Assembly (NCBI RefSeq): GCF_000164865.1
Contig: NC_014618.1
Location: forward strand, 3,162,001-3,226,000
DNA: 64,000 nucleotides
Source: [Enterobacter] lignolyticus SCF1
GTDB taxonomy: Bacteria > Pseudomonadota > Gammaproteobacteria > Enterobacterales > Enterobacteriaceae
Reading direction: 5' to 3'
Positions within the stretch are counted from its first letter, which is position 1. Every line of letters begins with the position of its first letter. The position numbers and the translations under genes were made by a program. Below are positions 33,349 to 42,046 of this stretch, in pieces. The notes beneath the pieces were generated by a model, which was not told where the DNA came from, ran no database searches, and saw only the letters and a list, made by a program, of their open reading frames with translations.

Positions 33349-35712
33349 ATGAAGACGCTTAAACACTGGAGTTTTGAAAAACAGTCGGCTCATCACGTCG
33401 AGCTGCTGGTCGACGTGCAGCACACGCTGTGCCTGTATGTGCTCGAAGACAACCTGTTCCGCGTGCTGCTCAAACGCAAAGGCGGGCTGGCGCTGGACAG
33501 AACCTGGAGCATTGCGCCCGCGCAGGACGTGCCGTGGCAAGGCCGCTCCCGCGACGATCTCAGCGGTTTCACCCTGCCAGGCTGGACGCTGGAAAAGCGG
33601 GATGACGGTCTGAGTATCGCCACCTCGCAGCTGCGGGTCACCGTCCACCAGCCGCTATGGCTGGAATGGCACTACCGCGACGCGGCGGGCGAATGGCAGT
33701 TCCTGACCCGCGACCGCCCGACCAGCGCCTATCTGCAAAACGCGCACGGCGACGGCGTCGCGCACTATATGAGCCGCCGCAGGGATGAGCGCTTCTACGG
33801 CCTGGGCGAGAAAGCAGGCGACCTGCAGCGTACCGGTAAGCGCTACGAGATGCGCAACCTCGACGCCATGGGCTATAACGCCGTCAGCACCGACCCGCTG
33901 TACAAGCATATTCCGTTCACCATCGCCCGCTGCGATGAGGTGAGCTACGGTCTGTTCTACGATAACCTCAGCAGCAGCTGGCTGGACCTGGGTAACGAGA
34001 TCGATAACTACCACACCGCCTACCGTCGCTGGCAGGCGGAAGCGGGCGATATCGATTACTACATCTTCACCGGCAAACGGGTGCTGGACGTCACCAAAGC
34101 GTTTGTCCGCCTGACCGGCAAGACGCTGTTCGGACCGAAATGGAGCCTCGGCTACAGCGGCTCGACCATGCACTACACCGACGCGCCGGACGCCCAGAAC
34201 CAGCTGATGCACTTTATTCGCCTGTGCCAGGAACACGCGATTCCGTGCGACTCGTTCCAGCTCTCCTCCGGCTACACCTCGATTAACGGCAAGCGCTACG
34301 TCTTTAACTGGAACTACGACAAGGTGCCGCAGCCGAAGGTGATGAGCCAGGCATTTCACGACGCGGGGCTGAAGCTGGCCGCCAATATTAAGCCGTGCCT
34401 GCTGCAGGACCATCCGCGCTATCAGGACGTGGCCAGCCGCGGGCTATTCATTCGCGATTCCGAATCCGATGCGCCGGAACGTTCCAGCTTCTGGGATGAC
34501 GAAGGTTCGCACCTCGACTTCACCAACCCGGAGACCGTGGCCTGGTGGCAGGACGGCGTCACCAGCCAGCTGCTGGAAATGGGCATCGACGCGACCTGGA
34601 ACGACAACAACGAGTTCGAAGTGTGGGACGGCGAGGCGCGCTGCCATGGATTCGGCAACGCGATCGCCATCAAGCATATTCGCCCGGTAATGCCGCTGCT
34701 GATGATGCGGGCCTCGATGGAGGCGCAGCAGCGCTTTGCGCCGGACAAACGCCCGTACCTGATCTCCCGTTCCGGCTGCGCCGGGATGCAGCGCTACGTG
34801 CAGACCTGGAGCGGCGATAACCGCACCAGTTGGGATACCTTGCGCTATAACACCCGCATGGGCGTCGGCATGAGTCTGTCTGGGCTGTTTAACGTCGGTC
34901 ACGATGTCGGCGGGTTTTCCGGCGATAAGCCGGACGCCGAGCTGTTCGTACGCTGGGTGCAAAACGGCGTAATGCATCCGCGCTTTACCATTCACTCCTG
35001 GAACGACGACCAGACCGTCAACGAGCCGTGGATGTATCCGGCCATCACCCCGGCGATTCGCAGCGCCATTGAACTGCGCTACCGCCTGCTGCCGTATCTG
35101 TACACCCTGCTGTGGCAGGCGCACGCCGACGATGAGCCAATGCTGCGCCCGACGTTCCTCGATCATGAGCATGATGCGCAAACCTTCGAGGAGTGCGACG
35201 ACTTCCTGCTGGGGCGCGATATCCTGGTGGCAAGCGTAGTGGAACCAGGACAGCGCCGGCGCCGGGTCTGGCTGCCGGATAACGAAACCGGCTGGTACGA
35301 TTTTTATACGCACGCGTGGCACTCCGGCGGCCAGTGGATAACCGTCGATGCGCCGCTGGAAAAACTGCCGCTGCTGGTGCGCGCGGGGGCCGGTCTGCCG
35401 CAGAGCGAGCGTATTACCCACGTGTCCGCTGAAAAAGACGATACCCGCGCGCTGCAACTGTTCCCGGTGAAAGGCGTCGGCCGTACGTCCGGCCTGCTGT
35501 TTGAGGATGACGGCGAAAGCTGGGGTTATCAGCACGGCAATGCGCTGTGGGTGGAATGGGAAATGGTGTGTGACAGCGCCACCATCAACCTGAAGGTCAA
35601 CGCGCGCGGGGACTATCGTCCGGCGTGGAAAGCCCTGAAGGTGTCATTACCGGCGGGGGAAAAACGCAGGCTGCTGGTGAACGGGATTGAAGGGGGCGAG
35701 TGGGTGATTTAG
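33349..35712 (+). CDS. Glycoside hydrolase family 31 enzyme
   Basis: 787-aa cytosolic GH31 protein without a signal peptide. N-terminal beta-sandwich (about residues 1-220), catalytic barrel (about 240-600), C-terminal sandwich domains. The catalytic nucleophile is D419 in WNDNNEFE (canonical WxDMNE) and the acid/base is D490 in TWSGDNRTSW. The family includes alpha-glucosidases, alpha-xylosidases and alpha-glucan lyases; the sequence does not settle which. It acts on a substrate imported intact by the adjacent MFS protein. Not present at this place in K-12. Followed by a hairpin and a REP element. Confidence 0.9.
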   Translation: MKTLKHWSFEKQSAHHVELLVDVQHTLCLYVLEDNLFRVLLKRKGGLALDRTWSIAPAQDVPWQGRSRDDLSGFTLPGWTLEKRDDGLSIATSQLRVTVHQPLWLEWHYRDAAGEWQFLTRDRPTSAYLQNAHGDGVAHYMSRRRDERFYGLGEKAGDLQRTGKRYEMRNLDAMGYNAVSTDPLYKHIPFTIARCDEVSYGLFYDNLSSSWLDLGNEIDNYHTAYRRWQAEAGDIDYYIFTGKRVLDVTKAFVRLTGKTLFGPKWSLGYSGSTMHYTDAPDAQNQLMHFIRLCQEHAIPCDSFQLSSGYTSINGKRYVFNWNYDKVPQPKVMSQAFHDAGLKLAANIKPCLLQDHPRYQDVASRGLFIRDSESDAPERSSFWDDEGSHLDFTNPETVAWWQDGVTSQLLEMGIDATWNDNNEFEVWDGEARCHGFGNAIAIKHIRPVMPLLMMRASMEAQQRFAPDKRPYLISRSGCAGMQRYVQTWSGDNRTSWDTLRYNTRMGVGMSLSGLFNVGHDVGGFSGDKPDAELFVRWVQNGVMHPRFTIHSWNDDQTVNEPWMYPAITPAIRSAIELRYRLLPYLYTLLWQAHADDEPMLRPTFLDHEHDAQTFEECDDFLLGRDILVASVVEPGQRRRRVWLPDNETGWYDFYTHAWHSGGQWITVDAPLEKLPLLVRAGAGLPQSERITHVSAEKDDTRALQLFPVKGVGRTSGLLFEDDGESWGYQHGNALWVEWEMVCDSATINLKVNARGDYRPAWKALKVSLPAGEKRRLLVNGIEGGEWVI

Positions 35713-35737
35713 TGCGGCCTGATGCCCTCACCCTAAC

Positions 35738-35758
35738 CCTCTCCCACCGGGAGAGGGG
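35738..35758 (+). terminator. Hairpin after the GH31 gene
   Basis: CCCTCTCCC and GGGAGAGGG arms with a 3-nt loop, 26 bp after the GH31 stop. No clear T run follows, so termination strength is uncertain. Confidence 0.5.
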
Positions 35759-35765
35759 ATAGAAC

Positions 35766-35797
35766 GTAGGCCGGGTAAGGCGAAGCCGCCACCCGGC
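35766..35797. repeat. REP-type element between GH31 gene and ybiT
   Basis: GTAGGCCGGGTAAGGCG then GCCGCCACCCGGC: stem CCGGGT/ACCCGG followed by T6. It lies between convergent genes and can act as terminator as well. Confidence 0.75.
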
Positions 35798-35801
35798 TTT
35801 T

Positions 35802-37397
35802 TTAATTGTCGATACCTTTGCTGCGCAGATAATCTTCGTAGTTGCCGCTGAAGTCCACCACGCGCTCTGGCGTAATCTCAATGACGCGGGTCGCCAGCGA
35901 TGAAACGAACTCACGGTCGTGAGAAACGAAGACCAGCGTACCCTGATACAGCTCCAGCGCCATGTTCAGCGATTCAATGGATTCCATATCCAGGTGGTTG
36001 GTCGGTTCGTCCATCACCAGAATGTTCGGTTTTTCCATCATCAGCTTGCCGAACAGCATACGGCCCTTCTCACCGCCGGAAAGCACTTTCGCCGGTTTCT
36101 TGATATCGTCCTGGCTGAACAGCAGACGGCCAAGGATGCTGCGTACCGCCTGCTCGTCGTCGCCTTCCTGCTTCCACTGGCTCATCCAGTCGAAAACGGT
36201 CAGGTCATTTTCGAATTCGTACTCATGATCCTGCGCATAGTAGCCAATCTGTGCGTTTTCAGACCATTTCACGGTACCGTTATCCGGCGTCAGCTCGCCC
36301 ACCAGCGTTTTCAGCATGGTGGATTTACCCACGCCGTTAGCGCCGAGAATGGCAATCTTTTCGCCCACTTCCAGCAGCAGGTTGAAGTTTTTGAACAGCG
36401 GGCCTTCATCGAACCCTTTGGCCAGCGCCTCCACTTCCAGCGCGTTGCGGAACAGCTTTTTGTCCTGCTCAAAGCGGATGAACGGGTTCTGGCGGCTGGA
36501 GGCTTTCACCTCTTCGAGCTTAATCTTGTCAATCTGACGGGCGCGCGAGGTTGCCTGACGGGATTTCGAGGCGTTGGCGCTAAAGCGGCTGACGAACGAC
36601 TGCAGGTCGGCAATCTGCGCCTTTTTCTTGGCGTTATCGGCCAGCAGGCGTTCGCGCGCCTGGGTCGCGGCGGTCATGTACTCATCGTAGTTGCCCGGAT
36701 AGACGCGCAGCTCGCCGTAGTCGAGATCCGCCATGTGGGTGCAGACCATATTCAGGAAGTGGCGGTCGTGCGAAATGATGATCATGGTGCTGTCACGATC
36801 GTTCAGCGTCTGCTCCAGCCAGCGGATGGTGTCGATATCCAGGTTGTTGGTTGGTTCATCGAGCAGCAGAATGTCCGGGTTCGAGAACAGCGCCTGCGCC
36901 AGAAGCACGCGCAGTTTCCAGCCTGGCGCCACTTCGCTCATCGGGCCGTAGTGTTGTTCAACCGGAATCCCCACGCCCAGCAGCAGTTCGCCGGCGCGCG
37001 CTTCGGCGGAATAACCGTCCATTTCACCGTATTTCACTTCCAGATCGGCCACCTTGTAGCCATCCTCTTCGCTCATTTCGGCGAGGCCGTAAATGCGGTC
37101 GCGCTCCTGCTTCACTTCCCACAGTTCGCCGTGGCCCATAATCACGGTATCCAGAACGGTGAAGGCTTCGAACGCGAACTGATCCTGACGCAGCTTGCCG
37201 ATGCGCTCATTAGGATCGAGGGAAACGTTGCCCAGCGTCGGTTCTAAATCGCCGCCGAGGATTTTCATAAAGGTGGATTTACCGCTGCCGTTGGCGCCAA
37301 TCAGGCCGTAACGGTTGCCGCCGCCAAATTTAACGGAGATGTTTTCAAACAGCGGCTTACTGCCGAATTGCATGGTAACGTTGCTGGTAACTAACAC
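35802..37397 (-). CDS. ybiT: ABC-F family ATPase YbiT
   Basis: Soluble ABC-F protein of 531 aa (E. coli 530) that acts on ribosomes. Two nucleotide-binding domains with Walker A GANGSGKST (near residue 35) and GANGVGKST (near 350), signature motifs and Walker B LLLDEPTNNLD and VMDEPTNHLD; the linker (about 240-310) is charged. The start was chosen as GTG at 37397 (VLVTSNVTMQF), 7 nt after AGGAT; ATG at 37403 is possible but too close to that site. Role in translation is inferred from the family. Confidence 0.95.
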   Translation of the reverse strand: MLVTSNVTMQFGSKPLFENISVKFGGGNRYGLIGANGSGKSTFMKILGGDLEPTLGNVSLDPNERIGKLRQDQFAFEAFTVLDTVIMGHGELWEVKQERDRIYGLAEMSEEDGYKVADLEVKYGEMDGYSAEARAGELLLGVGIPVEQHYGPMSEVAPGWKLRVLLAQALFSNPDILLLDEPTNNLDIDTIRWLEQTLNDRDSTMIIISHDRHFLNMVCTHMADLDYGELRVYPGNYDEYMTAATQARERLLADNAKKKAQIADLQSFVSRFSANASKSRQATSRARQIDKIKLEEVKASSRQNPFIRFEQDKKLFRNALEVEALAKGFDEGPLFKNFNLLLEVGEKIAILGANGVGKSTMLKTLVGELTPDNGTVKWSENAQIGYYAQDHEYEFENDLTVFDWMSQWKQEGDDEQAVRSILGRLLFSQDDIKKPAKVLSGGEKGRMLFGKLMMEKPNILVMDEPTNHLDMESIESLNMALELYQGTLVFVSHDREFVSSLATRVIEITPERVVDFSGNYEDYLRSKGIDN

Positions 37398-37615
37398 GGG
37401 CATATCCTGAAAGATGTGACAAACGCCGTATTTTGCCACAGTTCTGAATTAAAATCGCCCCGCCTTTCGCGCGGCTATACTGACAGTAACGCGAAAAAAG
37501 TGTGATTTAATCCACATCTGATTTCCCTGTTGGAAGGAATGCACATATAATGCGCTCCCATCTAACGCCCGATTTAACCACCAACAGCCTGTAAGGCTCT
37601 GATACTTCACTTAAC

Positions 37616-38536
37616 ATGAAAATGAAACTATCGATGTTTTTTGCGGCGGCGTTCGCCGTAGTGGGCTTTTGCAATAGTGCATCAGCCGTCACTTACCCGC
37701 TACCGACAGATGGCAGTCGTCTGATTGGTCAGAACCAGGTGATCACCATCCCGGAAGATAACAAGCAGCCGCTGGAGTACTTTGCTGCCGAGTATCAGAT
37801 GGGTCTGTCCAACATGACCGAAGCCAATCCGGGCATCGATGTGTATCTGCCGAAGGGCGGTAGCGTGCTGAACATTCCGCAGCAGCTGATCCTGCCGGAC
37901 ACGCCGCATGAAGGTATCGTCATCAACAGCGCCGAAATGCGCCTGTACTACTACCCGAAAGGCACCAACACGGTAATCGTGCTGCCGATCGGTATCGGCC
38001 AGTTGGGCAAAGATACGCCGATCAACTGGACAACCGCAGTAGAGCGTAAGAAAGCAGGCCCGACCTGGACGCCGACGGCGAAAATGCATGCGGAATATAT
38101 TGCCGCAGGCAATCCGCTGCCGTCCGTTGTTCCTGCCGGCCCGGATAACCCGATGGGCCTGTACGCGCTGTACATTGGCCGTCTGTACGCTATTCACGGC
38201 ACCAACGCCAACTTCGGTATCGGTCTGCGCGTAAGCCACGGCTGCGTGCGCCTGCGTAACGATGACATCAAATTCCTGTTCCAGAACGTGCCGGTCGGCA
38301 CCCGCGTACAGTTTATTGATGAAGCGGTGAAAGCCACCACGGAGCCGGACGGCAGTCGCTATATTGAAGTTCACAACCCGCTGTCCACCACTGAAGCCCA
38401 GTTCACCGGCGGTGAAACCGTGCCGGTAACGCTGAACAAGACGGTGCAGGCCGTGACCGGTCAGGCCGACGTTGACCAGAACGTGCTGAATCAGGCCGTC
38501 CAGAACCGCTCCGGTATGCCGGTACGTCTGAATTAA
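37616..38536 (+). CDS. ldtB: L,D-transpeptidase LdtB
   Basis: Periplasmic L,D-transpeptidase that links Braun lipoprotein to peptidoglycan, 306 aa as in E. coli YbiS. Signal peptide residues 1-24 (ASA), LysM-like segment about 40-90, YkuD catalytic domain about 97-235 with H194, H208 and nucleophile C210 (HG-x13-SHGCVR). ATG just after a leader of about 100 nt; divergent from ybiT. Followed by a Rho-independent terminator. Confidence 0.96.
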   Translation: MKMKLSMFFAAAFAVVGFCNSASAVTYPLPTDGSRLIGQNQVITIPEDNKQPLEYFAAEYQMGLSNMTEANPGIDVYLPKGGSVLNIPQQLILPDTPHEGIVINSAEMRLYYYPKGTNTVIVLPIGIGQLGKDTPINWTTAVERKKAGPTWTPTAKMHAEYIAAGNPLPSVVPAGPDNPMGLYALYIGRLYAIHGTNANFGIGLRVSHGCVRLRNDDIKFLFQNVPVGTRVQFIDEAVKATTEPDGSRYIEVHNPLSTTEAQFTGGETVPVTLNKTVQAVTGQADVDQNVLNQAVQNRSGMPVRLN

Positions 38537-38561
38537 TACTCAATATATGTAACGTAATATT

Positions 38562-38596
38562 AAATACCTCGGATTTTTCCGGGGTATTTTTTTGTT
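38562..38596 (+). terminator. Rho-independent terminator after ldtB
   Basis: AAATACCTCGG (38562-38572) and CCGGGGTATTT (38579-38589) pair over 11 bp with one wobble, followed by a T-rich tract. Confidence 0.85.
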
Positions 38597-38818
38597 TATT
38601 TATATTTAATTGTAAGAATAAATAACAAATAAACAGGTGCTTTGCACGCTAACGCAAAGATAGGTAAATTCTCAACCTGGTGCACATTATAAAGGAACAC
38701 TTCGTGCGGTGCTTCGGTTACAATCTACAATGTAAATGATAGTCTTACGATCTAATACAAGAGGAAAAATCCACTTTTGCGGATTATGTCAGGTTTCAGG
38801 GCAGCAGGCAGGTACGAG

Positions 38819-39634
38819 ATGATCAGCATTAATTTAACCACCACAAAATCGCGCCTGTATCTGTGCTCGCAAACCGTCTGGTCTCTGGCTAATCAGTCTG
38901 TGCCTGTAGATAAAATCGTCGTATGGGTTTCCCGGGAAGCCTACCTCAGCGATGAAGGCATTCGTGAAGAACCCGCCTGGGCTGAAAAAATCCGCAAATC
39001 GGGTACCAACGTGGTTTTTGAATGGGTCAAAAATACCGGCCCCTACCGCAAGCTTTTCCCCGCGCTGCATGCGGCAATGCCGGATGACATTCTGATCTAT
39101 GCCGATGACGACGCAATTTATAATGAACAGTGGACCGAAAGTCTGCTGAATGATTTTTATCAGCACAACCAGCAGTACGTTGTCGCCGCGCGCGTAAGAA
39201 AAATAGTAAAGAAGAAAAATAACCTTCTTGATACCTATCGCAAGTTTCCACTGATTCGTACATCTGGTGTGGTAGATAGCGACTATATTATTACGGGCCT
39301 CGGCGGTGTGGTATTAAAAAAGTCGCATATTAAGCAGACTTATCTTAATAACGAAGATTACCTGACGGTATGTCCACGTGCCGATGATATTTGGATCAGT
39401 AAGCTTTTCCTGCTATCTCAAGCCTCTGTCTACGTTTCAGCGCAAACTATTCAATATGTTCGCGAGCTCGAGCACGACTATGGTCTGTCGCGAGTGAATA
39501 CCAGTAAAATAAAATATTCACCTATCCGTAAATTAGGCTCGCTGTTTCGCAGCAATAAAATTGCGGCGCGCTGCCTGAACGATTTCTATATAAAAGAAAC
39601 GGACAGCTATTTTGAGATTCTGACTGAGGTATAA
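38819..39634 (+). CDS. Putative glycosyltransferase (GT-A type)
   Basis: 271-aa protein with the pattern of a family 2-like glycosyltransferase: N-terminal beta-strand motif (SINLTTTKSRL), hydrophilic core, and a metal-binding DxD in LIYADDDAIYN near residue 100, then EQWTE. It has no signal peptide or membrane segment. Start ATGATCAGC at 38819 follows AGGTACGAG; TTG at 38777 and ATG at 38786 are alternatives. GC content is lower than in the neighbours, as often in surface polysaccharide genes. Absent from this place in K-12; it stands alone, without other polysaccharide genes. Acceptor and donor are unknown. Confidence 0.7.
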   Translation: MISINLTTTKSRLYLCSQTVWSLANQSVPVDKIVVWVSREAYLSDEGIREEPAWAEKIRKSGTNVVFEWVKNTGPYRKLFPALHAAMPDDILIYADDDAIYNEQWTESLLNDFYQHNQQYVVAARVRKIVKKKNNLLDTYRKFPLIRTSGVVDSDYIITGLGGVVLKKSHIKQTYLNNEDYLTVCPRADDIWISKLFLLSQASVYVSAQTIQYVRELEHDYGLSRVNTSKIKYSPIRKLGSLFRSNKIAARCLNDFYIKETDSYFEILTEV

Positions 39635-39637
39635 ACC

Positions 39638-40354
39638 TCAGCCGTTATTCACAATCACAATGCCGCCGTGATCGTAACGGTAATGGCAGTGCGCATACTC
39701 CAGCGGCGTGCCGTCCTCCAGATAAATCACCTGCTCCACCTCCAGTACCGGGTCACTGTCGCTGCAGATAAGATGCTGCTGGTCCAGCGCATCCGGTTTG
39801 ATTGCGCGCACCACCCGATAAGAGCCCATAATTTTCAGCCCCACGCTCTCCTGCACGTAGCGGAACACCGAGCTTTCGAGGTGGCTTTTATTCAGGCCCG
39901 GCACCAGATTGACCGGCATGACGGTGGCATCCAGCGACACCGGCTCGTCGTTTAATAACCGCAGGCGCACGAAGTCGTACACCGGCGCATCCGCATTGAT
40001 AAGCAGCGACGACTGCTCTTTTTCGCTGGGGAAACGCAGCTCAAAGCGGATAACCCGGCTGGCGACCGTCCCCAGATGCTCCCAGGTTTTGGTCGCGCCG
40101 AAGTAGTCGCTGCCGGCAAGATCCCACTGTGAGAGCTGCAGAAAATTCTTGCGCACAAAAGTGCCCTGCCCCTGGCGGGTGTAAATCAGCCCTTCAACGA
40201 TAAGCTGGCGCATCGCCTGCTGGATGGTCATCCTGCTGGTCTGAAACTCGGCCGCCAGCGCAAACTGGTCGGGCAATGGCTCGGTTGCGGGATACCGCTG
40301 GCTGATAATGCGTTTCTTAATTTCGCGCGCAATCGTCAGATACTTCGCCGCCAT
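39638..40354 (-). CDS. GntR-family (HutC/UTRA) regulator
   Basis: 238-aa GntR-type repressor: winged helix (about residues 5-70; FALAAEFQTSRMTIQQAMRQLIVEGLIYTRQGQGTFV) and C-terminal UTRA ligand domain (about 95-235), typical of sugar-phosphate or amino-sugar sensors. It is the second gene downstream of the GH1 enzyme, on the same strand with 157 bp between. It is the likely regulator of the GH1 gene through the twin palindromes upstream of it, with a phosphorylated beta-glucoside as probable signal. Start follows GAAGGAAGGGG. Confidence 0.88.
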   Translation of the reverse strand: MAAKYLTIAREIKKRIISQRYPATEPLPDQFALAAEFQTSRMTIQQAMRQLIVEGLIYTRQGQGTFVRKNFLQLSQWDLAGSDYFGATKTWEHLGTVASRVIRFELRFPSEKEQSSLLINADAPVYDFVRLRLLNDEPVSLDATVMPVNLVPGLNKSHLESSVFRYVQESVGLKIMGSYRVVRAIKPDALDQQHLICSDSDPVLEVEQVIYLEDGTPLEYAHCHYRYDHGGIVIVNNG

Positions 40355-40511
40355 TGCCCCTTCCTTCTTTTACTTGGTTATCCCATTGTTTTTAATGCCT
40401 GTCTCGCAGAAACGTGGCGAAAAGGCAGGTAGAAGAATACACCAAAGAGGATGATTATCAACTGAGCCGCCGGACCGCGAACCCAGCTGAACGCGGTTCG
40501 ACAGCGGCACC

Positions 40512-41885
40512 TTACAGCGCTTCGCCGTTGCTGTGAATCGCCCGTTTTAACCACGCGTAGCTCTTCTTCGGCACGCGCTTAAGATCTTTCAGGTCATGGT
40601 TTTCGCGGTTAACGTAAACCACGCCGTAGCGCTTACGCATATCGCCCTGTGAGCTGAGAATGTCGATAAGCCCCCAGCCGAGATAGCCGATAACCTGAGC
40701 GCCATCCTCAAACATGGCGTCCTTCATGGCGTTGATATGATCGCGGTGGTACGCAATGCGGTAATCATCCTCCACCGGATTAACGCCATCCCAGCGCTCA
40801 ATCACCCCGATGCCGTTCTCGATGGGGAACACCGGCAGCCGCCAGTCGTTGTAATAGCGGGTGATAATGGTGCGAAAACCCAGCGGATCTATCTGCCAGC
40901 TCCATTCGGTCGCCTGCAGATACGGGTTGCGTTTATCGCCATACAGCATGTAGTTGTTGACTGCGGTATCGGGTGGAATCGCGTCGCTGTCGAGAGATCT
41001 GCTGGCATAGTAGCTAAACGCAAGATAGTCGTTTTTGATCTGCGCCAGTAGCGCCAGATCCTCATCGCGATACAGGCAGCGGAAACCTTCGCGCTCGACC
41101 AGCGCCATGACCTCTGGGCTGTATCCTTCGCCAGCGAATACCCGCAGCAGGTTCTGGTTAAAGAATTCATCGACCTGCTGGGCGCAAAAGATGTCCCGCG
41201 GCTTACAGGTCGCCGGGTAGACCAGCGCATGCGCCAGCATGCCGCCCATCAGCTGTCCCGGCTTGTGCTGATGCAGATAATCGGTCAGATGGGCGTGGGC
41301 CATCATCACGTGGTGCTGGATGGCGTAAAGGTCGCGCAGGGTTTGTTCTCCGCGCATATAACCGGAAATACGAAACGCCTCCGGCATGTGGTAAAGGTTC
41401 TGTTCGTTAAAGGTCAGCCACCATTTCACTTTGTCGCCGTAGCAGTCGATCATCTTCTGGCCGTAGCGGACAAACGCCTCCATGACCCGGCGATCGGTAA
41501 AACCGTTGTAGGTTTGTGCAAGGTGCAGCGGCATATCGAAGTGGTACAGGCAGATCATCGGTTCAATGCCGCGGGCGATCAGGTCGTCGATGAAGCGGTG
41601 ATAAAATGCGATACCCTCTTCATTGAACTCACCGTCGCCGGTCGGACAGACGCGGCTCCAGGATATCTGAAAGCGGTAGCAGTTCATCCCGAGATCTTTC
41701 ATCAGGTCGAAATCCTGCTGATAGCGGTGGTACGAATCGGTGGCCACCTTCCAGTCGGAGGTAAACTCGCCGGGTTCGCGAATATCGTAGACCGACATTC
41801 CCTTTCCTCCCTCATTCCACGCGCCTTCGGTCTGCATACTGGAAACCGAGTTGCCCCATAAAAATCCTGCTGGCAATGCGTTCAT
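40512..41885 (-). CDS. Glycoside hydrolase family 1, probable 6-phospho-beta-glucosidase
   Basis: 457-aa cytosolic GH1 enzyme. N-terminal GH1 signature FLWGNSVSSMQTEGA, acid/base E161 in WLTFNEQN, nucleophile E356 in PVFPIENGIG. The C-terminal PKKSYAWLK resembles the Ser-Lys-Tyr phosphate-binding loop of 6-phospho-beta-glycosidases, so phosphorylated aryl or alkyl beta-glucosides are the expected substrates. No PTS gene lies nearby, so import must depend on a transporter elsewhere. Upstream are two identical 12-bp palindromes, and the GntR gene follows. Not in K-12 at this position. Confidence 0.9.
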   Translation of the reverse strand: MNALPAGFLWGNSVSSMQTEGAWNEGGKGMSVYDIREPGEFTSDWKVATDSYHRYQQDFDLMKDLGMNCYRFQISWSRVCPTGDGEFNEEGIAFYHRFIDDLIARGIEPMICLYHFDMPLHLAQTYNGFTDRRVMEAFVRYGQKMIDCYGDKVKWWLTFNEQNLYHMPEAFRISGYMRGEQTLRDLYAIQHHVMMAHAHLTDYLHQHKPGQLMGGMLAHALVYPATCKPRDIFCAQQVDEFFNQNLLRVFAGEGYSPEVMALVEREGFRCLYRDEDLALLAQIKNDYLAFSYYASRSLDSDAIPPDTAVNNYMLYGDKRNPYLQATEWSWQIDPLGFRTIITRYYNDWRLPVFPIENGIGVIERWDGVNPVEDDYRIAYHRDHINAMKDAMFEDGAQVIGYLGWGLIDILSSQGDMRKRYGVVYVNRENHDLKDLKRVPKKSYAWLKRAIHSNGEAL

Positions 41886-41901
41886 TCTGTCGCCCCTCCA
41901 T

Positions 41902-41934
41902 ATGACTAGTCATCTGCATTTAATGACTAGTCAT
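41902..41934. promoter_or_regulatory. Twin palindromic operators upstream of the GH1 gene
   Basis: Two identical perfect palindromes ATGACTAGTCAT at 41902-41913 and 41923-41934, with centres 21 bp apart (two helical turns). They lie 16 to 49 bp upstream of the GH1 start and are of a kind used by HutC-type GntR regulators. The GntR protein encoded downstream is the obvious candidate to bind them. Confidence 0.75.
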
Positions 41935-42046
41935 ATAAACAAAAATGACGGCGCAGGCAAAGACATTGTGCGGGATGTGTGAGCAGTTTCGAAAAGAGAA
42001 AGCCGGTTTTGCCGATATTCAGGCTCGCGGCAGGGCGAGCCTGGCC

